Shown here: piece after piece, positions 1-7,655 of the stretch | Position numbering within the stretch: position 1 is the stretch's first letter | Layout: every line of letters starts with the position of its first letter | NCBI GenBank assembly: GCA_002840245.1 | Contig: PHAA01000033.1 | Span: forward strand, 1-32,150 | DNA from: Firmicutes bacterium HGW-Firmicutes-15 | GTDB lineage: Bacteria; Bacillota; Syntrophomonadia; Syntrophomonadales; Syntrophomonadaceae | Direction of reading: 5' to 3' | Length of the DNA stretch: 32,150 nt | Notes under the pieces: model-generated | Databases searched by the model: none | Seen by the model: the letters and a program-made list of their open reading frames with translations, nothing else | Told to the model about the DNA's origin: nothing | Made by a program: the position numbers and the translations under genes

Positions 1-1
1 A

Positions 2-316
2 GACTATACTGAATTTACCCGCATAATAGTCAGCGATATAAACAACAAAAAAATTGGGATAATAGTCGATGAAGTGATGGAAGTATTAAGGATACCAGGT
101 AAGCTGGTGGAGGAATCGCCGGATATTCTAACTGGCAACCAGGCCCAAAGTTTCATGAACGGAATCGCCAACCTGGGCAACCGCATGATTATGATGCTGA
201 ACCTGGAGAATATCCTGGTAGAAAAGGAATGGCAAAAGATAGCTGATATAAGCAAAGTAGATGAAAAACCCGTTAAGAAAGCACCAAAACTAAAGAAACA
301 GGGCCGGGAGGATTAA
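2..316 (+). CDS. cheW: CheW-like chemotaxis coupling protein (3' part only)
   Basis: This is the C-terminal part of a CheW-domain protein; the frame is open from the window edge, so the start lies upstream. CheW bridges chemoreceptors to the CheA kinase at the cytoplasmic face. The visible stretch has the usual CheW ending: two beta strands (RIIVSDINNKKIGIIVDEV), then the VMEVLRIP segment and the GIANLGNRMIMMLNLENIL helix/strand that closes the domain. A short Lys-rich tail follows (EKPVKKAPKLKKQGRED), which is longer than in a minimal CheW. The stop is one base before the cheB TTG start, so the two genes are translationally close. The family call is secure; the missing N-terminus means that a CheV-like fusion cannot be excluded. 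Confidence 0.85.
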   Translation, partial: DYTEFTRIIVSDINNKKIGIIVDEVMEVLRIPGKLVEESPDILTGNQAQSFMNGIANLGNRMIMMLNLENILVEKEWQKIADISKVDEKPVKKAPKLKKQGRED

Positions 317-317
317 G

Positions 318-1367
318 TTGATAAGAGTAATAATAGCGGATGATTCCGCAATGATGCGCAAAATGTTGAGGAAAATGCTGGAATCAGACTCCGATATTGA
401 AGTAATAGCTACAGCTCGTGATGGAAATGAGGTTGTAGAAAAGGCTCGGGATCTAAGGCCCGATGCAATAACTATGGATGTTAATATGCCTGGCCAGGAT
501 GGTATCACTGCACTTCAATATATCGTTAATGATAAAATATGTCCGGTAGTTATGGTATCCTCCCTCACCCAGGAGGGAGCTATGACTACCTTTGAGGCGT
601 TAGAGCTGGGGGCTTTCGATTTTGTAGGAAAGCCTGGCGGTACGGTATCCAGTAATATGGAAAGTGTTACGACTGAACTGATAGCCAAGATCAAAGCGGC
701 GGCTGGTATGAAGAGAGGTGGCCGAAAGGCTCCGGAACGCATTGCGCGTGCTAAACGCCAGCCAGAAGCGAAGGCAACGGTAATTAATGGCAAGGTTACA
801 AAAGTGGTAGCCATGGGCATATCCACCGGTGGACCTAAGGTTATTTACGAGGTTTTACCCCAACTCCCAGCGGATATCAATGCGGCTATGTTTATGGTGC
901 AGCACATGCCCCCCAATTTCACAGCCACCTATGCCAAACGACTTAATGAATCGTGCAAGGTAGAAGTGGTTGAGGCTCAGGCCGGGATGAAAGTTGAGGC
1001 TGGCGTAGTGTATGTGGGCAGCGGTGGTCGCCATCTTACTTTGGTTAAGAATGCATTCGGTGATGTTTTACTGAGACTACCCACTAAACCGGACCATCTC
1101 TTTATACCCTCGGTTAGTGTAATGATGGAGTCGGTATTAAATATTTATGGCCGCCGTACCATTGGGGTTATTATGACTGGAATGGGAGATGATGGCGCTA
1201 ATGCAATGGTGGAAATTCGCCGGGCAGGGGGAATCACCATAGCCGAATCAGAAGAAAGCGCAATTGTGTTTGGTATGCCGGGCGAGACCATTAAGCGTGG
1301 TGGAGCTGAAATTATAGCTCCTATATGGGATATTGCCGGCGAGATTATAAAGGCTGTTAAGCGTTAA
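318..1367 (+). CDS. cheB: Chemotaxis response regulator / protein-glutamate methylesterase CheB
   Basis: CheB removes methyl groups from receptor glutamates, and deamidates glutamines, to reset adaptation. The 349-residue product has the normal length and order. The receiver domain (about 1-120) has acidic residues D8/D9 and phospho-acceptor D54 in the motif [12 protein letters not shown] basic linker (about 125-160) leads to the methylesterase domain (about 163-349). Catalytic signatures are present: Ser in GISTGGP, His in VQHMPPNFT and Asp in GMGDDGA. The start is TTG, with GGGAGGAT upstream at about 305-312, and lies one base after the cheW stop. Codon use matches its neighbours. I see nothing missing. 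Confidence 0.96.
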   Translation: MIRVIIADDSAMMRKMLRKMLESDSDIEVIATARDGNEVVEKARDLRPDAITMDVNMPGQDGITALQYIVNDKICPVVMVSSLTQEGAMTTFEALELGAFDFVGKPGGTVSSNMESVTTELIAKIKAAAGMKRGGRKAPERIARAKRQPEAKATVINGKVTKVVAMGISTGGPKVIYEVLPQLPADINAAMFMVQHMPPNFTATYAKRLNESCKVEVVEAQAGMKVEAGVVYVGSGGRHLTLVKNAFGDVLLRLPTKPDHLFIPSVSVMMESVLNIYGRRTIGVIMTGMGDDGANAMVEIRRAGGITIAESEESAIVFGMPGETIKRGGAEIIAPIWDIAGEIIKAVKR

Positions 1368-1434
1368 AAATCAAAGTGTGCCCGCATTATACGGATACAA
1401 CTTTGTCTTTTCAAAAGAAAAAGGAGGGGTAGAT

Positions 1435-3381
1435 ATGACCAAGAGATTGGAAAGACCAGCCAGTGTAAAACTTAGTGAAAAGACAGGCATTACCGTGAAG
1501 AAAGAAAATGATGATGTGGCACGCAAAAGAGAAATAGCTAGAAAAATGGCTCTGGAAAAAAATAAAGCTCGAACCATGGCTAAACAGCAAGGGATGGCGG
1601 AACGTATTGCTTCGGCCTCAGAAGAGTTGCTGGCGGGAATTGAAGAATCCAACGCTGCTGCTGCGGAATTCACTAAATTAATGGATAATGTGGCTGGAAA
1701 TGGTAAGCAAATAGCGAGCAGCAGTGAACAGATGAGAGTGGCATCCACACAGGTTAACCGCTTAACAGGCGAACTTGGGAAAAGCTGGAAACAACTTAGC
1801 AAGGTAGCCCAAAATAGCTCAATGGGAGCAAAGGAATCAGTGCATACCAATCTGAATATGGTAGGACAGCTTAAAGAAGCTGGCGCTAAAAACATGCAAA
1901 CCGGGAAACGTATTGAGGAATTAGAAATACAATCTCGTCAGATTGGTGATATTGTGCAGGCCGTTGTTATGATTGCTGATCAAACAAATCTTTTAGCGCT
2001 AAATGCGGCTATTGAAGCAGCTCGTGCTGGAGAACACGGCCGCGGTTTTGCAGTTGTAGCTGATGAGGTTAGAAACCTGGCAGAGATTTCCGAGCGTTCC
2101 GCTCGTGACATCCGGGGTGTTGTTGATGACATTAGGGCAGGTGTAATGGAAGTCGTAAAAGATATAAATGCTGTTGTTGAAGATTTTAATAGCATGGTTA
2201 CGGGTATGAGTTCAAGCAATGAGGGATTTGAGGTCTTAGTTACCCGATTTAATAGATATGCTGAAATTGTTGATAGGTGTGATATTTTAACAGATAGTTT
2301 ACAAGAAAAAGTTCATAGTTTTTTAGCATCAAGTGAGTCAATTTCATCTGCGGTAGAGGAAGTGGCTACCGGAACCGAAGAGTCTTCTAAAGCAGTATCT
2401 GAGCAGGGCAAAGCGTTGGCTGAAATTAACATCGCAACCCAGGAACTAACGGAAATGGCAGAAGAGCTTAAGACTTCTGTAAACATAAATAAATCGGCAG
2501 AAGAAGTTGCAGCTACCGCACAGCAACTCTCAGCCAACATTGAGGAATTAAGCAGCACTGCCGCTGAAATTGCAGCAACACTGTTACAAATGTCAACTTC
2601 TACCAGGGTTGTAGACGATGAAGCAAATAAGGCGGCTGATATAGCCGGAGAATGTCAAGATTCTGTAAAAGAAATATTTGATGTGGCCGCTGAAGCTGCC
2701 GAGGTTTATCAAGAAATGAATAAGTTAATAGAGGAATCTCTGGCTGGCGCTATGGTTGTATGGGAAAAATTAAAGGAGTCTATCAAATCTTATAACGGGA
2801 CAAATATGGCAGTCGAAGAATTACAGGAAAAAATCCGTCGCATAGAAAAAATTGTTGATACGATTGAAAATGTATCTATTCAAACCAATATGTTAGCGGT
2901 TAATGGATTTATAGAGGCTGCCACCGCTGGTGAACACGGTAGGGGTTTTTCAGTGGTAGCCGGTGATATTCGAAATTTAGCTACAGAATCGGCAGAGAAT
3001 GCTGACAAGATTAAGGATTTGGTACGTGATATACAAATACAAATGACAAAAGTTGCTCTGGATCTTGCTCAAGCAGAAACAATATCAAATAAGGCCGGCG
3101 AATATGCAATCGTAACTGCACGGACAAATCGAGGTCTATCAAAGAATCTTAAAGAAATTGGTGAAACTCGTATAGTTTTAAGGTCATACCTGGCTGAGAG
3201 TGAGAAGGCCATCGAAGAAGGCGATAGAGAGGCCAAACTGGTGGTTGAAATAATCGGGAAGGGCGCAGAACAGGTTGAACAAGCATCTCGGGTCGCCCAG
3301 GAGCAGGCCAAGGCCACCGACGAACTGGCCAACGCTATCGAGGAGATTGCATCCATTGCCGATGAAATGCAGGTTATTTAG
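1435..3381 (+). CDS. Soluble methyl-accepting chemotaxis protein with two signalling hairpin tips
   Basis: This is a cytoplasmic chemoreceptor-like protein of 648 residues. I chose the ATG at 1435 because AAAGGAGGGG precedes it by a good distance; the frame extends upstream to a GTG at 1378 with no such site. There is no transmembrane segment and no recognisable sensor domain. The whole chain is heptad-rich, Ala/Glu/Lys-rich coiled coil. Two MCP tip sequences are visible: [20 protein letters not shown] near residue 183 and [20 protein letters not shown] near residue 483, each followed by GRGF and a V-ADE/AGD-RNLA segment. The first is canonical; in the second NAAIEAAR has become NGFIEAAT. A normal receptor has one tip, so this looks like an internal duplication or fusion of two signalling domains. 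It probably signals to the CheW encoded just upstream; its input is unknown. Confidence 0.88.
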   Translation: MTKRLERPASVKLSEKTGITVKKENDDVARKREIARKMALEKNKARTMAKQQGMAERIASASEELLAGIEESNAAAAEFTKLMDNVAGNGKQIASSSEQMRVASTQVNRLTGELGKSWKQLSKVAQNSSMGAKESVHTNLNMVGQLKEAGAKNMQTGKRIEELEIQSRQIGDIVQAVVMIADQTNLLALNAAIEAARAGEHGRGFAVVADEVRNLAEISERSARDIRGVVDDIRAGVMEVVKDINAVVEDFNSMVTGMSSSNEGFEVLVTRFNRYAEIVDRCDILTDSLQEKVHSFLASSESISSAVEEVATGTEESSKAVSEQGKALAEINIATQELTEMAEELKTSVNINKSAEEVAATAQQLSANIEELSSTAAEIAATLLQMSTSTRVVDDEANKAADIAGECQDSVKEIFDVAAEAAEVYQEMNKLIEESLAGAMVVWEKLKESIKSYNGTNMAVEELQEKIRRIEKIVDTIENVSIQTNMLAVNGFIEAATAGEHGRGFSVVAGDIRNLATESAENADKIKDLVRDIQIQMTKVALDLAQAETISNKAGEYAIVTARTNRGLSKNLKEIGETRIVLRSYLAESEKAIEEGDREAKLVVEIIGKGAEQVEQASRVAQEQAKATDELANAIEEIASIADEMQVI

Positions 3382-3463
3382 GGATGAAGCAAGCGAGAGT
3401 TGCCTGTCAGAAATGCAGCGACAGGGTGAAATAGTAAGAAATAAAATTTGGAGGGGAAGAATA

Positions 3464-3856
3464 ATGAGAGGTTTGAAGCCAGATGGAACACCCATCACGT
3501 TTATGTCGGTAGATGATTCTCCCATAACCAGGAAAATGATCAAGAAAGCCTTGGAACCGGAGGGTTTTTTGTTTATGGGAGAAGCAGGTAATGGTAGGGA
3601 GGCCCTAGAATTATACAGCAAAATACAACCCGATGTCATTACTATGGACGTCACTATGCCCATTATGGATGGCCTTGATGCTGCCGGCGCTATCAAGAAG
3701 ATTAACCCGGCTCAGAGAATAATTATGCTTAGTGCTATGGGTGACGATGATATTATCGCAGATGCCAAGTCACGGGGAATAAATCATTTTTGTTCCAAGC
3801 CCTTTAAAGCAGCGGACATGGTAGAAAAAGTTCTGGAAGTTATGGGGATGAGGTGA
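3464..3856 (+). CDS. cheY: Single-domain response regulator CheY
   Basis: This is a stand-alone receiver domain of 130 residues. When phosphorylated by CheA it normally binds the flagellar switch or another output. Acidic pocket residues are in MSVDDSP (D17/D18), phospho-acceptor D62 lies in TMDVTMPIMDG, the conserved Thr/Ser position is in MLSAMG, and Lys is in CSKPFK. A start at 3275 would overlap the receptor gene; the ATG at 3464 has TTTGGAGGGG upstream and gives the normal length, so I use it. The stop overlaps the GTG start of the next gene (GTGA), suggesting translational coupling to the phosphatase-like genes that would dephosphorylate it. Confidence 0.93.
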   Translation: MRGLKPDGTPITFMSVDDSPITRKMIKKALEPEGFLFMGEAGNGREALELYSKIQPDVITMDVTMPIMDGLDAAGAIKKINPAQRIIMLSAMGDDDIIADAKSRGINHFCSKPFKAADMVEKVLEVMGMR

Positions 3857-4341
3857 TATCTTTGGAAGCAAATGCCAGAATAGTTCCTTTTATAAAAGCT
3901 ACTAGCAATGTTTTTAAGGAAATGCTGGATTTAACTGTAAGCAGTGGTCAGACGGAAAATGAGGGAGATTCTTTTATATCGCGAGGAGTTACAGTAATTG
4001 TCGGATTTACGGGTGGGTGGAAAGGTTTATTCTTTCTGGATATGAGTCAGGAAACAGCTATGAAATTAGCAACGATTCTGACTGGAGAAGATTATCAATC
4101 GGTAGCCGACGAAGAAGTCCTTTTATCTTGCGCTGAAGTAGGGAACATTATAAGTGGTAATGCCACCACTGGAGTCAATAATGCTCAGCCAGGTTTAAAC
4201 ATACGCCTTACTCCCCCCAGCGTCTTTGTGGGCGAAGATATGAGTATATTCAACGTACGCCTTAGTTCCTGGTCGTTACTCATGCAGACCGATATTGGAG
4301 CAATCAAGATAAATGTGGCGGTTGAGGAGGTAAAGAAATAA
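3853..4341 (+). CDS. cheX: CheX/CheC-family CheY-P phosphatase (first copy)
   Basis: The 162-residue product belongs to the CheC/CheX/FliY phosphatase superfamily, which dephosphorylates CheY-P. The single catalytic signature expected for CheX, E-x-x-N, is at E95/N98 (SCAEVGNIISGN). A GWKGLFFLDMS strand and a PPSVFVGEDM segment match the usual CheX fold order. The GTG at 3853 overlaps the cheY stop. A TTG at 3862 is a real alternative because GATGAGGTGAT lies just before it and would make a good ribosome binding site; it would remove three residues. The gene is directly followed by a second family member, three bases apart. Sure of the superfamily; CheX rather than CheC is chosen because only one catalytic motif is visible. 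Confidence 0.85.
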   Translation: MISLEANARIVPFIKATSNVFKEMLDLTVSSGQTENEGDSFISRGVTVIVGFTGGWKGLFFLDMSQETAMKLATILTGEDYQSVADEEVLLSCAEVGNIISGNATTGVNNAQPGLNIRLTPPSVFVGEDMSIFNVRLSSWSLLMQTDIGAIKINVAVEEVKK

Positions 4342-4344
4342 ATT

Positions 4345-4806
4345 ATGGATATTCGCTGTGTTAATTCTTTTATTAGCGGGCTGCTGAATGTGACCGGCAT
4401 GCTGGGTATGACCAGCATGCAGAGAAAGGGTCTTAGTAAACGGACCAAACTCCGCACTGATAATGATGTTAATATTATCATTGGGCTGGTGGGAGATATA
4501 AGGGGAAGTGTGGTTTTTTCTATGCAGGAGGCCACCGCTCGCAATATTGCTTCAACCATGATGGGTGGAATGCCAGTGGATAAATTTGACATGATGCCCA
4601 AGAGCGCCTTGTGTGAACTGGCTAATATGGTGTCTGGAAACAGTGTTAGCCTGTTGGAGCAGCAGAAGGCTCTGGTAAATATAACTCCACCAACCCTGAT
4701 AAATGGTAAGAACATGATTACCATGATCAGCCAGGTCGAAACCCTGGTGGTCGAGTTCGAGGGCCAAGAGGGCAAGATAGAAATGAATGTGGCAACTGAA
4801 GATTAA
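4345..4806 (+). CDS. cheX: CheX/CheC-family CheY-P phosphatase (second copy)
   Basis: This is a second CheX-like protein of 153 residues, encoded immediately after the first. Its E-x-x-N motif is at E91/N94 (LCELANMVSGN), followed by SLLEQQ and PPTLINGKNM, the same order as in the neighbour. Sequence identity between the two is visibly modest outside these motifs, so the pair is an old duplication or two distinct recruitments, not a recent copy. The first copy ends in an acidic-lysine tail and this one in ATED. Together with cheB and cheY it completes an adaptation and signal-termination module. It is the last gene of the operon; the next gene faces the opposite way. Confidence 0.85.
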   Translation: MDIRCVNSFISGLLNVTGMLGMTSMQRKGLSKRTKLRTDNDVNIIIGLVGDIRGSVVFSMQEATARNIASTMMGGMPVDKFDMMPKSALCELANMVSGNSVSLLEQQKALVNITPPTLINGKNMITMISQVETLVVEFEGQEGKIEMNVATED

Positions 4807-4820
4807 CGAAGAATTACTGC

Positions 4821-4880
4821 GCCGCAGCGGGAGAGTATAAATAATACAGTTTTAATTTTAACTCGGCTGCGGCTATAATT
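4821..4880 (+). terminator. Possible terminator after the chemotaxis operon
   Basis: GCCGCAGC (4821-4828) and GCTGCGGC (4866-4873) are perfect 8-base inverted repeats, followed by TATAATTTTT. The 37-base spacing gives a long AT-rich loop, so this is a weak terminator candidate. It sits between convergent genes and could serve either side. Confidence 0.4.
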
Positions 4881-4963
4881 TTTGACATGGTACATGAGTC
4901 CACTAGTGGTGGATATTTTTCTCAATCACTCGTTATACCTAATATTTTCGTAGTCTTTGGCAA

Positions 4964-5452
4964 CTAATTTCCGAATTTAATTTTGTTAGGGGTTAGTTTA
5001 TCCGCCCAACCTGCTTTACCATTAACGCGACGAACATAATCATTTAAGACATGGTGAGAAACCGCAGGACTAAGATAGGTGGAACCATCCGCTACGGAAT
5101 ATATTGCGCGTTCCAGTTCCACTGGAGCCGCATCTTTTAGCAGGTATCCTGAGGCTCGAGATCGTAGAGCCTTCCAAACATATTCTTCATTAACATGCAT
5201 AGATAGTATGATTACTTTAATTTCGGGGAATATCGCTAAGAGTTGGGCAGTGGTTTCCAGGCCGTTCATATTAGGCATGGCAATATCCATTAGAACCACA
5301 TCAGGCTGATGGAGAGAAACTAATTCCATTACTTGGTAACCATCATCGGCTTCAGCAACCACCTCGATACCTTTGGCGTTTTCAAGTAATGAGCATATAC
5401 CGGCTCTCACCAGTTGATGATCATCTGCTACTAGAACTCGAATTTTCTTCAT
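4964..5452 (-). CDS. NarL/FixJ-type response regulator, truncated before its DNA-binding domain
   Basis: The receiver domain is complete: acidic pocket in VADDHQLV (D10/D11), phospho-acceptor D56 in LMDIAMPNMNG, and Lys105 in GYLLKDA, with the helix-5 and linker sequence typical of NarL-family regulators. Such proteins continue into a LuxR-type helix-turn-helix that begins around an LTxRE motif. Here the chain reads DKLTPNKIKFGN and then stops, at 162 residues instead of about 210-220. I found no helix-turn-helix remnant in any frame in the 150 bases beyond the stop. The ATG has AGAGGAGGGG upstream and lies 18 bases after the kinase stop, so it is the kinase's cognate partner. It is probably a deletion product; it might still act as a phosphate sink or a protein-protein regulator. 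Confidence 0.85.
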   Translation of the reverse strand: MKKIRVLVADDHQLVRAGICSLLENAKGIEVVAEADDGYQVMELVSLHQPDVVLMDIAMPNMNGLETTAQLLAIFPEIKVIILSMHVNEEYVWKALRSRASGYLLKDAAPVELERAIYSVADGSTYLSPAVSHHVLNDYVRRVNGKAGWADKLTPNKIKFGN

Positions 5453-5470
5453 AAATTTACCCCTCCTCTT

Positions 5471-7222
5471 TTAACCTGATGCTTGGGGACTCAGGAGTGA
5501 CTGGCTGAAAAAAACCTGGATAGTGGTTCCGCTACCATCCAAGGATGAAGTGATGCTAATTATACCGCCAGCCAGGGATACTCGTTCCTGTAAACCAAGT
5601 AATCCTAGGCTTCTGCCGTGAGCCGCCGCGTTTAATGCCGCTGCTACATCAAAGCCGGCGCCATCATCCTGTATTAATAACTGAAGCTGCTCATCATCCA
5701 AGTTCAATTCAACCAGTACGGATTGAGCATTGGCATGTCTGACTACATTGGTAAGGGCTTCCTGAATAATTCTAAAACAGCTTATTTCCAGAATGGGCGG
5801 CAACCTTCTTCCTGCCAAGTTTGTGGAATAATGAGTATGTAGATTAGCAATTTGGGTCATATTGTCAAGATGCCACCGCAGTGCGGCATCTAAACCGAGG
5901 TCATCCAATATGGAGGGCCTGAGCGATAGCGATAACCTGCGGATTCCTTGCAGAGCAACTTCTACAATTTTAATACTCTGCAGAAGTCTGGTACAGGGTG
6001 CCCCGTCATCCTGCAGAATGGATTCCAGGCTGATCTTTAACGCTGTAAGGGTTTGTCCAAAGTCATCATGCAATTCCCGTGCTAGGTGACGACGTTCATC
6101 TTCCTGCGCCTGTATTAATTTGTGGGAGAGAGCAGCAGCAATGGTGTTAAGTTCTGCCAGGTCAAGGTTACGTTGCTCTAAGTCTTCCTCAAAACATTTA
6201 CGGGTTATTTCCACTGCTGCTAGATTGCCAATTGTAGCTAATGCATCAAGATCAGCCTGCGAAAATTGCCTCATGGAGCGGTTGGCCACATAGAGAACAC
6301 CTAAATTATTATTGCCAATCTGGATAGGGGCAGCCATAGTTGTAACCAGACCTTCATTAGCAATGATTTCGTCTACCTCATGACTAATCATTTGGTCGGT
6401 AAAATAGTCAGCTATGATATATCCTTGATTGGTTTCAGCTATCAACCCACCAATACCAACTCCAAAGGCAAATCGCATATCCTTAAAGGCCTGAGTATTA
6501 ATGCCGGATAAGCACTGCATATAAACTTGGCAACGAGACTCATCCCGCAAAGCAATAAAAGCAGAGTCGGCTAAAAACAACTCTTGGCTTTTTTTTATGA
6601 TAAGTTGGAGATTGTCATCTAGGGTCTGTTCGGCTGACATAGCAACTGCTAGGTCATAAAGAACCTGAAATTTCTTCAGTTCTTGGGCTTGGTTGACCTC
6701 AGCCATTTTGCGCCTGGTAATATTTCGTATTGATTCAATTGCACCTGTTAGCCTACCCATACTATCATATAAGTATGCTGCTTTACCCCATATAAATATA
6801 TCGCCATCTACTGAGTTACACAGGTTTTCACCGATCAATGCATTGCTTTCCCGCTTAATAGATGTATAAGTATTTTCCCAATACTGATTAGGTTCTAGAA
6901 CCAGATCTATTAACATGGGGCGAGGAGTTCCATAAAAGGGAACAGCGTACTCATAATCGCCTTTACCCAGAATATTATCAGCCCTTACACCAGTCATTTC
7001 CTCTGCCGCCCGGTTCCAGACTATTACTTTGCCGCTCAAGTCAATCCCAAACGTTGCATCAGGTAAAAAGTCAATAATATCAGCCATTCGACGCTCATAA
7101 TCAAGATTTGTCTTTACCGCCATTTTGAGATCAGCAGTTTTTGTATTGCTACCTTGAGAAGAGGTTATATCGTCATCATTGCCTAAATAATTATTATCAC
7201 CCAACGTATCCATCTCCTCCAA
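5471..7222 (-). CDS. PAS-GAF sensor histidine kinase of the HisKA_3 (NarX/DegS) class
   Basis: This cytoplasmic two-component kinase of up to 583 residues lacks transmembrane segments. Order: PAS (about 45-170; DATFGIDLSGKVIVWNRAAEEM), GAF (about 190-340), HisKA_3 with phospho-acceptor His385 in ARELHDDFGQ, and HATPase_c (about 480-578) with N-box QEALTNVVRHA, G1 DDGAGFD and G2 GLLGLQER. The GAF domain suggests sensing of a small ligand or redox cue in the cytoplasm, but the ligand cannot be read off. Start choice is uncertain: TTG at 7222 has no ribosome binding site, ATG at 7213 sits almost on GGAGGAG, and TTG at 7204 is spaced best from it. It is followed by the truncated response regulator. 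Confidence 0.92.
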   Translation of the reverse strand: MEEMDTLGDNNYLGNDDDITSSQGSNTKTADLKMAVKTNLDYERRMADIIDFLPDATFGIDLSGKVIVWNRAAEEMTGVRADNILGKGDYEYAVPFYGTPRPMLIDLVLEPNQYWENTYTSIKRESNALIGENLCNSVDGDIFIWGKAAYLYDSMGRLTGAIESIRNITRRKMAEVNQAQELKKFQVLYDLAVAMSAEQTLDDNLQLIIKKSQELFLADSAFIALRDESRCQVYMQCLSGINTQAFKDMRFAFGVGIGGLIAETNQGYIIADYFTDQMISHEVDEIIANEGLVTTMAAPIQIGNNNLGVLYVANRSMRQFSQADLDALATIGNLAAVEITRKCFEEDLEQRNLDLAELNTIAAALSHKLIQAQEDERRHLARELHDDFGQTLTALKISLESILQDDGAPCTRLLQSIKIVEVALQGIRRLSLSLRPSILDDLGLDAALRWHLDNMTQIANLHTHYSTNLAGRRLPPILEISCFRIIQEALTNVVRHANAQSVLVELNLDDEQLQLLIQDDGAGFDVAAALNAAAHGRSLGLLGLQERVSLAGGIISITSSLDGSGTTIQVFFSQSLLSPQASG

Positions 7223-7655
7223 TTGTAGCAGTTTAAATACTTAATATTCTTCACGACCGACAAAAACCCCTTTTTTGCCTATCATAAATACATATTATGC
7301 AAGGTATTATCGTACTTACATGAGATGAAAAATTGTCAATGATACTGCGACATTCAATACAGGCTTGGGATCAGCAAGGCTTATTTGTTGAATATTATTA
7401 GTCCGCTATTTAGTATCTGAGTGGATGATTTACTAAAGGAAGCGTTGTGAGTATTTCCAGTTACTCATAGTCGGTTCCATCATATTAAGCGATGATTCGC
7501 AAAATAGGGGCCATTCTTGGGATACATATACCAAAATATTATTCAAGGCTTAAAAAATAATAATAAATATAATGCAATACCCATTTTCGACAAAATATAC
7601 CAAATATATAATATATCCTTAGAATAAAAGATATATGGGATAGGAGGCAGTCTTG
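7223..7655. other. Divergent intergenic region between two sensor kinase genes
   Basis: These 430 bases hold no convincing gene. The right end is very AT-rich; TATAAT at 7607-7612 could be a -10 element for the kinase at 7656, but the best upstream match (TCGACA, 7587-7592) is only 14 bases away. AGGAGG at 7642-7647 is the ribosome binding site of that kinase. The left part presumably holds the promoter of the - strand kinase, but I cannot place it. Confidence 0.4.

Noticed and set aside
1371-1895. A 174-codon - strand frame opposite the receptor gene
   Set aside because: It is a Ser/Ala/Leu-rich mirror of coiled-coil codons on the + strand and has no ribosome binding site.
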